This document shows, in pieces, positions 1 through 8,199 of a DNA stretch of 48,131 nucleotides (within the stretch, counting starts at the first letter, position 1; each line of letters opens with the position of its first letter). The notes under the pieces were generated by a model. It saw only the letters and a list, made by a program, of their open reading frames with translations, was not told the origin of the DNA and did not search any database. Origin of the DNA: an uncultured Methanomicrobiales archaeon (GTDB lineage: Archaea; Halobacteriota; Methanomicrobia; Methanomicrobiales; Methanospirillaceae); NCBI GenBank assembly GCA_903900025.1, contig CAIULN010000014.1, positions 1 to 48,131 of the forward strand. The letters are read 5' to 3'. Position numbers and translations under genes: made by a program.

Positions 1-614
1 GCGGATTTCATCGTGACAGAGTCCCAGTTCAGCATGCAGGACGGGTGGACCCTGCCGTTGAGATCGATCGCGGCAACAACATGATCCCCGGTCTCTGCGG
101 TATGGCTGTAGATGACCGAATCGAGCCGGGCGTGGCCAAGGATGGCGACATCGATCACGCTGTACGGGGTATCGGGATGGAGGTGCCCTCCGACAATGGG
201 GACCCCGAACTGGAGCGATGCGTCATGCATCCCTTTCACCACCATCTCCTGGATGGATGTGTCTTTTGGTATCGAGAAAACATCGACCATGGCGATCGGT
301 CGTCCGCCCATGGCAGCGATGTCGTGGATGTTGACCAGCACCGAACAGTACCCCGCCCAGTACGGGTCAGCTTCCATCAGCCGGCTCCAGATCCCGTCCG
401 CAGCAAGCAGCAGCGCCTCACCATTGTGCTCGATGACGGCAGCATCCTCACCGAATGCGGCAATGACATGAGGGGCATCGATCTTTAAGGCATTCACCAT
501 CTCGCCGATGGCATGCTTCCTTTTTACGCCCTCGTATTCCCTGACCGCCTTTGCGACGGTCTCTGTTGAGCAGCTTTTTTCCACGACATCACCCGCATAC
601 CCGGCATTGTGCAC
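1..614 (-). CDS. Methanogenesis marker protein 2, AIR-synthase-related (partial, C-terminus outside window)
   Basis: The minus strand encodes an open frame resembling the PurM/AIR synthase-like family. Visible features are GEDAAV early on, a LLLAADG segment, VLVNIHDIAAMGG and VPIVGGHLHPD, which correspond to the family's ATP- and metal-binding elements. In methanogens this architecture is the conserved methanogenesis marker 2; its exact reaction is not established. About 204 codons are present and the C-terminal part lies outside the window. The start is taken at a GTG (614-612) because an in-frame stop lies about 24 bases upstream and no ATG is available before residue 40. The gene is divergent from rfcL and shares its AT-rich promoter region. 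The family call is fairly sure; the start codon is not. Confidence 0.8.
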   Translation of the reverse strand, partial: MHNAGYAGDVVEKSCSTETVAKAVREYEGVKRKHAIGEMVNALKIDAPHVIAAFGEDAAVIEHNGEALLLAADGIWSRLMEADPYWAGYCSVLVNIHDIAAMGGRPIAMVDVFSIPKDTSIQEMVVKGMHDASLQFGVPIVGGHLHPDTPYSVIDVAILGHARLDSVIYSHTAETGDHVVAAIDLNGRVHPSCMLNWDSVTMKS

Positions 615-644
615 GATTACGTGTATGGTATTGGAGGCTCATCA

Positions 645-660
645 GACATAATTTATTTGA
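645..660. promoter_or_regulatory. Shared AT-rich promoter between marker 2 gene and rfcL
   Basis: The sequence ACATAATTTATTTGAT lies between divergent starts. Read on the plus strand its centre is about 26 bp before the rfcL ATG at 681, which would give a leaderless message. Read on the minus strand it gives a short leader before the GTG at 614. This placement is seen in the sequence; promoter activity is inferred from archaeal TATA spacing. Confidence 0.5.
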
Positions 661-680
661 TATCGAGTCAACGTGTTGAT

Positions 681-2087
681 ATGGACTGGGCTGAGAAATA
701 CCGCCCGCTGCGCCTTGCTGATATTGTCGGCAACAATGGTGCGGTCCGGCAGGTCGCACAATGGGCGCGGGGCTGGACAAGGCAGGTAAAACCGCTGTTG
801 ATCTACGGGAAGCCCGGCATCGGCAAGACCTCCTGTGCCCACGCGCTCGCCCATGACATGGGCTGGGAGGCGATCGAGCTGAATGCCAGCGACCAGCGGA
901 CCGCTGCTGTGATCGAAAGGATTGCCGGTGTCGGAAGCACGACTGCAAGCCTGACAGGCGCGGCAAGGAAACTGATCATTCTCGATGAGGCAGACAATCT
1001 TCAGGGAACAGCTGACAGGGGCGGTGCCCGTGCCATCCTCGATTGTATCAAATCCACGCAGCAGCCGATGATCCTGATCGCAAACGATCTCTATGGCATC
1101 TCCCCGGAGATCAGGCTCCGTTGCGAACCCGTGCAGTTCAGGGCAATACCGGCCCGTTCGATTGCCCCCCACCTCAAGTATATCTGTGCAGCAGAGAAAA
1201 TTGAGTGCTCTGACACTGCGATCCGGCAGATTGCGGAGAGCGCGGAAGGTGATGTCAGGTCTGCTGTCAACATGCTCTATGCTTCTGCTCTCGGGAGGCA
1301 GCGGCTGGATGACACGCAGGTGCACACCTCCCAGAAGGACGAACGGATCTCCATATTCTCCCTGATCGCTGCCCTTGCCCAGAATACCGCCGATGAAGAC
1401 GTGCTCAGGCTCTCACGCGAAGTGGAGGATACCCCCGAGACCATTGAGCAGTGGATCGAAGGCAACATTCACCTGCTGGTGGGTGAAGCGTCAATCGGGC
1501 GTGCATACCAGCACCTCGCACGTGCCGATGAGTATCTCGGGTACACCTACCGCCGCCAGTACCATACCCTCTGGCGGTATGCAAACGCCCTGATGCTGCT
1601 TGGTGTCGCTGATATGGCGGCAGGAAAGGGGATCCATGCCCGGATCATGCCCCCTGCCCGCTGGCAGAAGATGTCAGGTGCAAAAAAACAGAAAGCGATC
1701 CGCAGTGCCCTGTTGAACAAAGTCGCGGGTATGATGCACATTCCGCAGAATTCCCTGCGTGAGGAATACCTTGGCATCTTTTCCCTGCTTGTTGAACATG
1801 ATCCCGAGACCTTCACAAAATGCCTGTCGATGGATGCTGAATCGTTAAACTTCTTTCTGAACGATAAAGCGAAATCGCAGGCGATTGTAAGGAAAGTGGC
1901 CCAGGAACTAAAAGAACAGGAAAAGCAGAGGGACAAAGAGGCGGCAACAAAAGAGGTGGCGACAAAAAAGCCTCTCCCGGTGGTGCCACGGGGACAGGCA
2001 GAACCCCCGGCTGCCCAGAAAAGTCCCGAGAAGAAACAACCACCACAGAATCAGGTTACCCTTTTTGACGGTTTTTCGCGGGAGTAA
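681..2087 (+). CDS. rfcL: Replication factor C large subunit
   Basis: This 468-residue AAA+ ATPase is the large subunit of the archaeal clamp loader, which opens the PCNA ring and loads it onto primed DNA. It begins MDWAEKYRPL, the usual family start; an upstream in-frame extension to 609 was rejected for that reason. Walker A is GKPGIGKT (residues 43-50) and Walker B is LILDEAD (about 99-105). The last 60 residues are a charged Lys/Gln/Pro-rich linker ending in QVTLFDGF, which fits a PCNA-interacting peptide (Q-x-x-L-x-x-F). The gene's last 37 bp overlap the convergent UPF0146 gene. No small RFC subunit is in this window. Identification is secure. Confidence 0.96.
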   Translation: MDWAEKYRPLRLADIVGNNGAVRQVAQWARGWTRQVKPLLIYGKPGIGKTSCAHALAHDMGWEAIELNASDQRTAAVIERIAGVGSTTASLTGAARKLIILDEADNLQGTADRGGARAILDCIKSTQQPMILIANDLYGISPEIRLRCEPVQFRAIPARSIAPHLKYICAAEKIECSDTAIRQIAESAEGDVRSAVNMLYASALGRQRLDDTQVHTSQKDERISIFSLIAALAQNTADEDVLRLSREVEDTPETIEQWIEGNIHLLVGEASIGRAYQHLARADEYLGYTYRRQYHTLWRYANALMLLGVADMAAGKGIHARIMPPARWQKMSGAKKQKAIRSALLNKVAGMMHIPQNSLREEYLGIFSLLVEHDPETFTKCLSMDAESLNFFLNDKAKSQAIVRKVAQELKEQEKQRDKEAATKEVATKKPLPVVPRGQAEPPAAQKSPEKKQPPQNQVTLFDGFSRE

Positions 2088-2473
2088 TACTGGTGGAGCA
2101 CGACCCCGCAGTCCAGTGTCCTGCCCCCGTTCCCGTACCGTTCAAAACCGAGGTGGTAGACAAGAAGGTCAGCACCGGTGTGCCGGGCGAGGGAGATCAA
2201 TGGCGGTATCATCTCAATGGCGGGGCGGATGGCATAGATGACCTCTGCCCCCGAATAGAGGCTGAAATCGGGCTCAAATACATCATCCACAAAAAAGTCC
2301 AGCCCTTCATCCGGAATTGTTTGCCTGACATCGGTACACCGTATATTTTTCCCGGCATCGCGGATAACCCGGGCGGCGACGGTATTTGTACCGATGCCCA
2401 CTTCAATGGCCGAGGTATACCGGGATGCAATATAGGTCCCGATGCACGTCTCAATATGTTTATGCCCGCCCAT
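2051..2473 (-). CDS. UPF0146 family protein
   Basis: A 140-residue protein of the archaeal UPF0146 family, whose function is unknown. The N-terminal half has a Rossmann/methyltransferase-like glycine turn (AIEVGIGTNTVAARV, about residues 22-36) followed by an acidic segment (DVRQTIPDEGLDFFVDD). In related folds this would bind a nucleotide or SAM, but this is inference. The 3' end overlaps the end of rfcL by 37 bp, and its start lies only 17 bp from the divergent amzA start. Any promoter must therefore sit inside the beginning of amzA; an AT-rich run at about 2496-2510 is well placed. Family assignment is good, role unknown. Confidence 0.82.
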   Translation of the reverse strand: MGGHKHIETCIGTYIASRYTSAIEVGIGTNTVAARVIRDAGKNIRCTDVRQTIPDEGLDFFVDDVFEPDFSLYSGAEVIYAIRPAIEMIPPLISLARHTGADLLVYHLGFERYGNGGRTLDCGVVLHQYYSREKPSKRVT

Positions 2474-2490
2474 CCCAACAGATCATAGCG

Positions 2491-3024
2491 ATGCATATCC
2501 ATATTTTTTGGGATTCCCTTGCTCCGGCAGGGCTCCAGGTGCCGGTTGCGCGCACCATTTCTGCCATCACCGGCGTGCGGGCAACCATCGGCGAAAACCC
2601 GGTGCGCATGATGGGATATGACCAGGCACGAAAGCAGATCAATGCCCCGGCACTGCTCGACGGCATTCATGCGTATAAACGCCGCCAGCATCTGACCGAT
2701 CCTGTCCTCCTCGTCGTATCCCAGGACCTGTTCAGGGACGGCCATTCTTTTGTATTCGGGCTTGCCCGCGAATCGGTCGGAGCAGCGGTGGTATCGGTGG
2801 CCCGGCTGAAAAACCAGTACTACGGCAAGCCGGACCGCGATGACGACCTGGTTGACCGTCTCATAAAAGAAGGGGCGCATGAGATCGGGCACCTGTTTGG
2901 GCTTGGCCACTGCATGGTCCCGGAGTGCATCATGTTCAGGCCTGACACGCTCGACGAACTTGACCGCAAGAAAAAGATGTTCTGCGATGAGTGCAGGGTA
3001 CATCTGGACCGTAACAAACACTAA
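2491..3024 (+). CDS. amzA: Archaemetzincin, zinc metalloprotease
   Basis: A 177-residue protein with the complete archaemetzincin signature: zinc ligands H130, H134 and H140 with catalytic E131 in HEIGHLFGLGH, followed by C141, C146, M148 and the C165-x2-C168 pair that holds a second zinc in this family. Length is typical. It is predicted to be a cytosolic zinc-dependent peptidase; natural substrates in archaea are not known. The start ATG at 2491 is divergent from UPF0146 with 17 bp between start codons, so its promoter probably lies within the UPF0146 coding sequence. It is followed by a short convergent gap. The identification is secure. Confidence 0.95.
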   Translation: MHIHIFWDSLAPAGLQVPVARTISAITGVRATIGENPVRMMGYDQARKQINAPALLDGIHAYKRRQHLTDPVLLVVSQDLFRDGHSFVFGLARESVGAAVVSVARLKNQYYGKPDRDDDLVDRLIKEGAHEIGHLFGLGHCMVPECIMFRPDTLDELDRKKKMFCDECRVHLDRNKH

Positions 3025-3162
3025 AAAACAACGATAGGGCGTCTGCTGTGTATCGTTTGTGCCCAAAGCGAGCGGCTCATCATGCCATCTGCCCGGGCAT
3101 CCGTGTCTGGTTTTTTGCACCTGCCGGCTTGCATCCGCCAAAAAAGGGGTTTTTTCCGGATC

Positions 3163-4128
3163 CTAGATCGGCGGTTCCGGCATCTTCGTTGTTATATAGT
3201 AGGCATGGAATGCCAGCAGCAGGTAAATCGGGAAGAGTGTTTCATAGGCGTTGGTATCTCCCCATAATTTGAAGATCCAGATCGTAGCAGCAATATCGAC
3301 CTCGTAGATCATGAGACCCCACCATTTTCCAATATACGCGTACCCCATACCAGGGATCATGAAATTTAAAACACCGGCAATCAGCGGATTTTTTGTCATC
3401 TTCGGGCGCCGGGAAAGGCCCCGTGGCAGGTGCAGCAGTCTGATCCCGCACCTTGGTGAAGAGAGCACGGCTTTCCACCGCACCTCGGAATTCGCGTCTC
3501 CCAGCGAACGGATCAGCAGTGGGGTAGCATCCGGATCACCGATCTCACCAAGGATTTCAATGGCCTTCTGCCGGACATTGCTGTCCCGGTCATTGAGAAT
3601 ATGGGAGAGGGCAGGGATCGCGGATTTCCCGATCAGTTCCACTGCTTTCCATTCCTGCATGCCGGCAAAATAGAATGCCTTTTGTTCGTCATCTGCAGGT
3701 TTCCACCCGATCTTCGTGAGAGCGAATGCGGCGCCGTAACGGACATATTTGTCGTGATCTTTCAGGGCGTGGACCAGGGGTTCGATCGCCTGGGGGTCAC
3801 CTATCTCGCCCAGGGCAATTGCAGCTTCCCACCGCACCTCGCTGCTCTTGTCTTTGAGCGTCTTAATCAGGGCGGGGACGGCCCGGGGGTCCTTTATCTC
3901 GGTGAGGGCTTCGATGATGCCAAGGAGGATGTTCTTGTCTTTTTTCTTTAATGCCAAAAGGAGCTTATCCGTCGCCTCAGTACCGAGCGAACCGAGTATG
4001 GTTGCGATCCGGGACTGAACATCAATATCGTTATACTGGAGGGCTTTGACCAGACCTGCAATATCTTTTCGTGCTGCCAGTCCTTCAATATCCGGCTTTT
4101 TCCGGCTCATCAGGGTAAAAAAATTCAT
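3163..4128 (-). CDS. HEAT-repeat protein with C-terminal membrane segments (copy A)
   Basis: A 321-residue protein made of about six HEAT/PBS-lyase-type repeats (DPRAVPALIKTLKDKSSEVR, DPQAIEPLVHALKDHDKYVR and so on). An insert GW-x-PADDEQKAFYF follows the third clear repeat. The C-terminal 90 residues contain two hydrophobic segments around NPLIAGVLNFMIPGMGYAYI and FPIYLLLAFHAYYI. The repeats probably form a protein-binding solenoid anchored to the membrane. It is 50-odd percent similar by eye to the upstream neighbour and starts 7 nt after that gene's stop; the GGTGAG ribosome site overlaps the stop, so the two form an operon born of tandem duplication. The specific function is unknown. Confidence 0.85.
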   Translation of the reverse strand: MNFFTLMSRKKPDIEGLAARKDIAGLVKALQYNDIDVQSRIATILGSLGTEATDKLLLALKKKDKNILLGIIEALTEIKDPRAVPALIKTLKDKSSEVRWEAAIALGEIGDPQAIEPLVHALKDHDKYVRYGAAFALTKIGWKPADDEQKAFYFAGMQEWKAVELIGKSAIPALSHILNDRDSNVRQKAIEILGEIGDPDATPLLIRSLGDANSEVRWKAVLSSPRCGIRLLHLPRGLSRRPKMTKNPLIAGVLNFMIPGMGYAYIGKWWGLMIYEVDIAATIWIFKLWGDTNAYETLFPIYLLLAFHAYYITTKMPEPPI

Positions 4129-4135
4129 TGTGAAC

Positions 4136-5104
4136 TCACCCCGCCATCTCCGACTCGCGTTTTACCATGAAGTAGGTCTGCGTGGCGAACAGTGCTGTGA
4201 CGGGATAGAAAATGAGAAACGGTATGAACGGCCCGAGTTCCAGTTGCGCGAGTGTCAGCAGCATCATGTACGTCTCGAGGATCATAACTCCCCACCATTT
4301 CCCCACGTAATCATACCCAATACCCAGAAAGAAAAAATTCAGGACTGTGGCACCGATTACACTGGGTCCGGTCCGCTGCCGTTTTGAAATCTGCAGGGGC
4401 AGATAGCTGGTCGGCACCCCGCACTGTCTGGATGAGAGCACGGCGCGCCACCGGACATCCCCGTCCGGGTCCCGCAATACCTGTTCACAGGATTTTTTCG
4501 CTTCAACGCCCCCGATGGAGCCAAGGATCTCAATAATCTGAGCCCGTATGGCGGGATGCCGTTCCTTGAGCAGGTCAATCAGCGGCCCGGTTGCGGATGT
4601 TCCCAGTTTTTTTATTGCATCCCAGTCCTGCAGAGCAATATAATAAAATGCCCGATCCTGGTCCGTTTCCGCTGACCATCCGACCTGTTCGAGTGCTTTT
4701 GCCGCCCCATACCGGACATAGCGGTTATCATCCCTGAGCGCGCTGCGAAGAGCAGGAGTAACGGTCGGGTCCCCGATCTCCCCCAGCGCAAGCGCGGCCG
4801 CCCAGCGGAGCTCGTTGGTTTCATGCGATGCAAGGAGGGCTGCGAGCACCTCGATCGCGCGGGGATCCCGGATGGCGCCAAGCGCCTCGATCGCCCCGAG
4901 GCGTGTGTTGATGTCGGGGTAGCCAAGGACATTGATTATTGGCAGCGTTGCGTCTGCCCCCATCGTTCCCAGTGCACGTGCAGCATGCCACTGGACATCA
5001 AAATCCCTGTGATCGAGTGACACGATCAGGCCCCTGATATCACGGGCCTGCGTTAATGCACGGATATCCGGCTTTCCCCTGGCAAGAAACCGTCCCAACG
5101 ACAT
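4136..5104 (-). CDS. HEAT-repeat protein with C-terminal membrane segments (copy B)
   Basis: A 322-residue paralogue of the downstream gene with the same plan: HEAT/PBS-lyase repeats (DPRAIEVLAALLASHETNEL, DPTVTPALRSALRDDNRYVR), the GWSAETDQDRAFYYIALQDW insert, and a C-terminal pair of hydrophobic helices around VLNFFFLGIGYDYVGKWWG. The motif GxGYxYxGKWWGxMI is shared by both copies and marks the membrane part as conserved rather than incidental. The start at 5104 is chosen because AAGGAG lies 6 nt upstream; a TTG start at 5131 is possible but has no such site. It is the first gene of the two-gene operon. The partner protein is unknown. Confidence 0.85.
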   Translation of the reverse strand: MSLGRFLARGKPDIRALTQARDIRGLIVSLDHRDFDVQWHAARALGTMGADATLPIINVLGYPDINTRLGAIEALGAIRDPRAIEVLAALLASHETNELRWAAALALGEIGDPTVTPALRSALRDDNRYVRYGAAKALEQVGWSAETDQDRAFYYIALQDWDAIKKLGTSATGPLIDLLKERHPAIRAQIIEILGSIGGVEAKKSCEQVLRDPDGDVRWRAVLSSRQCGVPTSYLPLQISKRQRTGPSVIGATVLNFFFLGIGYDYVGKWWGVMILETYMMLLTLAQLELGPFIPFLIFYPVTALFATQTYFMVKRESEMAG

Positions 5105-5219
5105 TTCGGGCTCCTTCCCTCCTTCAATCAATATGGCATCCGGTCATTATTGTAATTAATGGACGATGATACCCATCCTTACGAATCTTCGTTACATGTC
5201 AGGATGGACTGTGGGTTAT

Positions 5220-5237
5220 GAATTCCCGGAGGAATTC
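5220..5237. repeat. Inverted repeat upstream of the HDAC-family promoter
   Basis: GAATTCC-CGGA-GGAATTC is a perfect 7-bp inverted repeat with a 4-nt centre. It lies about 25 bp upstream of the TATA element at 5261-5270, a position where archaeal activators or repressors often bind. An operator role is inference. Confidence 0.35.
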
Positions 5238-5258
5238 CCCCCGCTCTCAAAAAAACGG

Positions 5259-5270
5259 AACTTTTTATAT
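5259..5270 (+). promoter_or_regulatory. TATA-type promoter of the HDAC-family gene
   Basis: AACTTTTTATAT lies 30-40 bp before the ATG at 5301. Initiation 25 bp downstream would give a leader of about 10 nt containing GGAA, consistent with the chosen start rather than the longer frame from 5166. Confidence 0.5.
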
Positions 5271-5300
5271 CTCAGGGTGATATGCACTGTCTGGAATACC

Positions 5301-6284
5301 ATGCGATGTTCTGCGATTACGGGGACGCAGTTCTCCCTCCATGACCTTGCCGGTCACCCGGAATGCAATGCCCGCCTTGAAACGGCGTGCAGCGGGCTTG
5401 ATCCCGGCTGTCCGGTACACCCGCCTGCGGCATGTTCAATCGGGGATGTGGAACGGGTCCACTCGCGCATGTACATCGACATGCTGCGGGAGCGGTGCGA
5501 GACAACAGCAACGGTGAATTATCTCGATCCCGACACCTACATCACCCGTTACTCCTTTGACGTTGCGACCCTTGCAGCCGGCAGTGCAATTGCCGCTGTC
5601 GACCGGGCGCTTTCCGGCGAACACTGCTTTGCCCTTGTCCGCCCGCCCGGGCACCATGCGGAGCACAGCCGCGCGATGGGCTTCTGCCTGCTGAACAATG
5701 CTGCTGTTGCGGCGGCCTACGCCCTGAAAAATGTCGACCGCATCGCGATTGTGGACTGGGACTATCATCACGGCAACGGGACACAGGCCATGTTCTATAC
5801 CAGCAACCGGGTGCTGTACTGCTCTGTCCACCAGCATGATGCATTCCCCTATACCGGAAGTGTTCAGGAGACCGGACGCGGGGATGGGGCGGGATTCACC
5901 ATCAATGCACCGCTCCACGCCGGATCAGCCATCGCCGATTACACCGCGGTATTTTCAGAGGTTTTCGTCCCGGCCATTGCCCGGTTTGGGCCTGATGCGA
6001 TCATCGTTTCTGCAGGGCAGGATATCCTGTTCGATGATCCGCTGGGGATGATGGCGATACGGCCGGAAGATCTTGAAATTCTTGCCCGGATGCTGACGGA
6101 AACCGGAACCCCGCTTGCCCTTGTGCTTGAAGGCGGCTACGGCCCCTCTCACGGTGAAGCAGTCGCCGGTATCTTCCGGGGGCTGGAACCGGGACGGAAA
6201 AACGGGACAGAAATCAAAGAAGAACCCCGGCGGAGTACTGCCGGTACGGTAGCGCTGCTGAAAAAAATCCACGGGCTCGACTAG
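5301..6284 (+). CDS. Histone deacetylase / acetylpolyamine amidohydrolase superfamily protein
   Basis: A 327-residue zinc-dependent deacylase of the HDAC/AcuC/acetylpolyamine amidohydrolase fold. Characteristic elements are RPPGHHAEHSRAMGFCLLNN (paired catalytic histidines), VDWDYHHGNGTQ (metal ligands Asp and His), SAGQDILFDDPLG (third ligand Asp) and LEGGYG near the C-terminus. Family members remove acetyl groups from lysines or polyamines; the archaeal substrate could be chromatin proteins such as Alba or acetylpolyamines, which cannot be decided from sequence. The start is set at MRCSAITGTQ because the TATA element at 5261-5270 excludes the longer frame. The stop lies 1 nt before the convergent next gene. 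Confidence 0.9.
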   Translation: MRCSAITGTQFSLHDLAGHPECNARLETACSGLDPGCPVHPPAACSIGDVERVHSRMYIDMLRERCETTATVNYLDPDTYITRYSFDVATLAAGSAIAAVDRALSGEHCFALVRPPGHHAEHSRAMGFCLLNNAAVAAAYALKNVDRIAIVDWDYHHGNGTQAMFYTSNRVLYCSVHQHDAFPYTGSVQETGRGDGAGFTINAPLHAGSAIADYTAVFSEVFVPAIARFGPDAIIVSAGQDILFDDPLGMMAIRPEDLEILARMLTETGTPLALVLEGGYGPSHGEAVAGIFRGLEPGRKNGTEIKEEPRRSTAGTVALLKKIHGLD

Positions 6285-6285
6285 G

Positions 6286-6852
6286 TTATCCGGGGGACGG
6301 GAGGACGTCGATCTCCATCATACTGACCTTCTCATGGACCTTTTTTGTCTGGATGATAGGCCAGAGCTGGTAGAGCAGCACCGTTATGGGTTCCCACATG
6401 GCAACCCAGCCGATGATCAGGAGTGCATCGGCAAAGAACTGGGCGAGAAACTGGTCGCTTAGGTGGGATACCATCTGCCGGGCAATCAGGGCGATTGCAA
6501 GGAACGTGAGCCCGATGATCAGGCTGAACCTCCCGTACCTGAAGTGGCGCCGGAAATTCCGTTCTGCAACCATCGTCCTGTACCGGAAATGGTTGTGGAT
6601 CGCAAAGCCGAGTGTCTTTGCCCCCTCGCTCTCCGCGAGTTCGGGGGGCAGGTAGATGACCAGTCTGAATTGCGTTTTTGCGGGAAAATCCTTGATGGTG
6701 TCGATGATGTACTTCTCTGCATCGATATCCAGCTCTTTTTCATGGAACGGGGCGGGATCAAATGAGTTGTAGAGCTGCATGATGGAGGAGAGCTTGACCT
6801 CGATTAAGACCTTGCCGTCCACCTTTTTGTAGAGCGATTCGATATCGGCCAT
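6286..6852 (-). CDS. Conserved membrane protein of unknown function
   Basis: A 188-residue protein not recognised as a named family. Residues 1-100 are soluble and charged (MADIESLYKKVDGKVLIEVK, then YLPPELAESEGAKTL). Two transmembrane helices follow (FSLIIGLTFLAIALIA and ALLIIGWVAMWEPITVLLY), and the tail is short and charged. The start MADIESL at 6852 is preferred to a start three codons upstream because GGTGGG lies at ribosome-site distance. It converges on the deacetylase gene with one nucleotide between stops. The soluble part may be cytoplasmic and the protein may bind a partner; nothing more can be supported. Confidence 0.7.
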   Translation of the reverse strand: MADIESLYKKVDGKVLIEVKLSSIMQLYNSFDPAPFHEKELDIDAEKYIIDTIKDFPAKTQFRLVIYLPPELAESEGAKTLGFAIHNHFRYRTMVAERNFRRHFRYGRFSLIIGLTFLAIALIARQMVSHLSDQFLAQFFADALLIIGWVAMWEPITVLLYQLWPIIQTKKVHEKVSMMEIDVLPSPG

Positions 6853-7002
6853 TCTGCCCACCGTTCCTGATGATCAGGTAAAGCCGTAAAGCCGATAAAC
6901 CTGTCTTTGACCTGCCGTGGTCAACTGCCCGGTGCCTGTGCACAAGTGCAGGCACATGCTGGTTATGATCGTGAACGAGGGAAAAAAATGGCGGGGATAT
7001 TT

Positions 7003-7368
7003 TTATTGCCCGCTCGTCTGTTGTTTGATGTTTGCGATCGCTTCCTTTATAATTTCCTGCTGGTCCTGTCGTTCAATGCGGTAGAGCTGCCGGAGCGGGG
7101 CGAGTGCCCGGGGGTCCCCGATGGAGCCCAACGCCCATGCCACTTTTACTCTCACCCGTGCATCCTCGTCAAAAAGTGCATCGATGAGCGGGTCTGTGCC
7201 GCGGGAATCCTTCAGCCTTCCGAGTGAGTCAGCGGCTTTCCAGCGGTTGCCGGGATTTTCATCCGAAAGCATCCGGAGGTAATGCGCCAGCCGCTTTTCG
7301 GATTCTTCTGTAGTCGTACTGTCACCACCATCCAAACGTGAGGACGTTTCAGGATCCTTTTCTTCCAT
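7003..7368 (-). CDS. Small HEAT-repeat protein
   Basis: A 121-residue soluble protein. After a hydrophilic N-terminus (MEEKDPETSSRLDGG) come two clear HEAT repeats: NRWKAADSLGRLKDSRGTDP and VRVKVAWALGSIGDPRALAP. The start at 7368 is chosen because GGGGATGAT precedes it and because upstream residues are Pro-rich and unlike the family. It is the third HEAT protein in 4 kb, but it lacks the membrane tail of the larger two, so it may be a free scaffold or adaptor. The substrate or partner is unknown. Confidence 0.75.
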   Translation of the reverse strand: MEEKDPETSSRLDGGDSTTTEESEKRLAHYLRMLSDENPGNRWKAADSLGRLKDSRGTDPLIDALFDEDARVRVKVAWALGSIGDPRALAPLRQLYRIERQDQQEIIKEAIANIKQQTSGQ

Positions 7369-7527
7369 CAATCCATCATCCCCTGCTGCAGGGTAGGGGG
7401 TGCGAGGAGGATACACAAAAAATTCCCCGAATCATCATTCCTTCTCCATTCCATGGATGATCCCCCTTCGTAACGGATCGACCTTCCCCCTTATTCAGAT
7501 CTTCTTCACATCAGCCGGAGAACAAGA

Positions 7528-7998
7528 TCAGGGACGGGTATCATCATGGCAGCTGCCTGTGTCGTGGGCGCCTGCAGATCCGGCGCGACGGGGGCCGGAA
7601 CCGGCTGATCCCGGCACGACCAGAGTTCGGGTGATCGAACCTCCCTGGATACAGGAGGCATCCACCTTCACGCTGTTTCCTGCCTGTACCTGCAGGGGAT
7701 AGGAATAGGCAAATGTTGTTGCAGAGGGCTGGCTGGTGTAGGGGATTGTTTTCACCGTCTGCCCGTCAACACTGACCTGAACCTCCCTGACATAATGCGT
7801 TGCCGGATCATCAACCTGGTGCGTTATGGTCACCACGAATTCGCCTGCTGTCTCATTGTAGGCAAGCGACATGCCGGCTGGTGAATGGGCACCTGCCGGG
7901 ACAACAAAAAGGCAGAGTGCGATGATCAGCGATACTGCTCCAAGCGCAGTGAGGCGTCCGATACCGGAACAGGAAAGGCAGGAAAAACTTCCATGCAT
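7528..7998 (-). CDS. Secreted protein with superoxide-reductase-like beta-sandwich
   Basis: A 156-residue protein with a signal peptide (hydrophobic LTALGAVSLIIALCLFVVPA ending near AGA). The mature part begins HSPAGMSLAYNETAGEFVV and continues ITHQVDDPATHYVREVQVSV, a pattern seen in methanogen exported proteins that resemble the desulfoferrodoxin/superoxide reductase fold. The canonical iron ligands are not all visible, so enzymatic activity is not claimed. The last 25 residues are Gly/Arg/His-rich and unusual; reading one frame over instead gives a Pro/Ala/Thr-rich tail (PVPAPVAPDLQAPTTQ), so a frameshift or sequencing slip near 7610 is possible. The start at 7998 gives a standard signal peptide. 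Confidence 0.65.
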   Translation of the reverse strand: MHGSFSCLSCSGIGRLTALGAVSLIIALCLFVVPAGAHSPAGMSLAYNETAGEFVVTITHQVDDPATHYVREVQVSVDGQTVKTIPYTSQPSATTFAYSYPLQVQAGNSVKVDASCIQGGSITRTLVVPGSAGSGPRRAGSAGAHDTGSCHDDTRP

Positions 7999-8199
7999 GG
8001 CAGTTCTCACGATGGAAAGATGAATTCCTGAAGGCTTAAAGAGGATAGTCAATCCATGGAGAGGGAACGTTTCAGGGATGTGCTGAAATCGTTTGCCCTG
8101 CATCGGGATTGTACCGGTCTGTTGAGACGGGCGCGATGAAGTGGCAGTACAAGGTATTAAGGTACAAACGTGCTATATGCTGACACAAGAGGCAGGTTG

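Noticed and set aside
45-488. Plus-strand frames at the beginning of the window
   Set aside because: They are antisense to the AIR-synthase-like marker 2 gene whose motifs are clear on the minus strand.
2209-3141. A 310-codon minus-strand frame across amzA
   Set aside because: It is antisense to a gene with a complete metal-binding signature and runs through the UPF0146 start.
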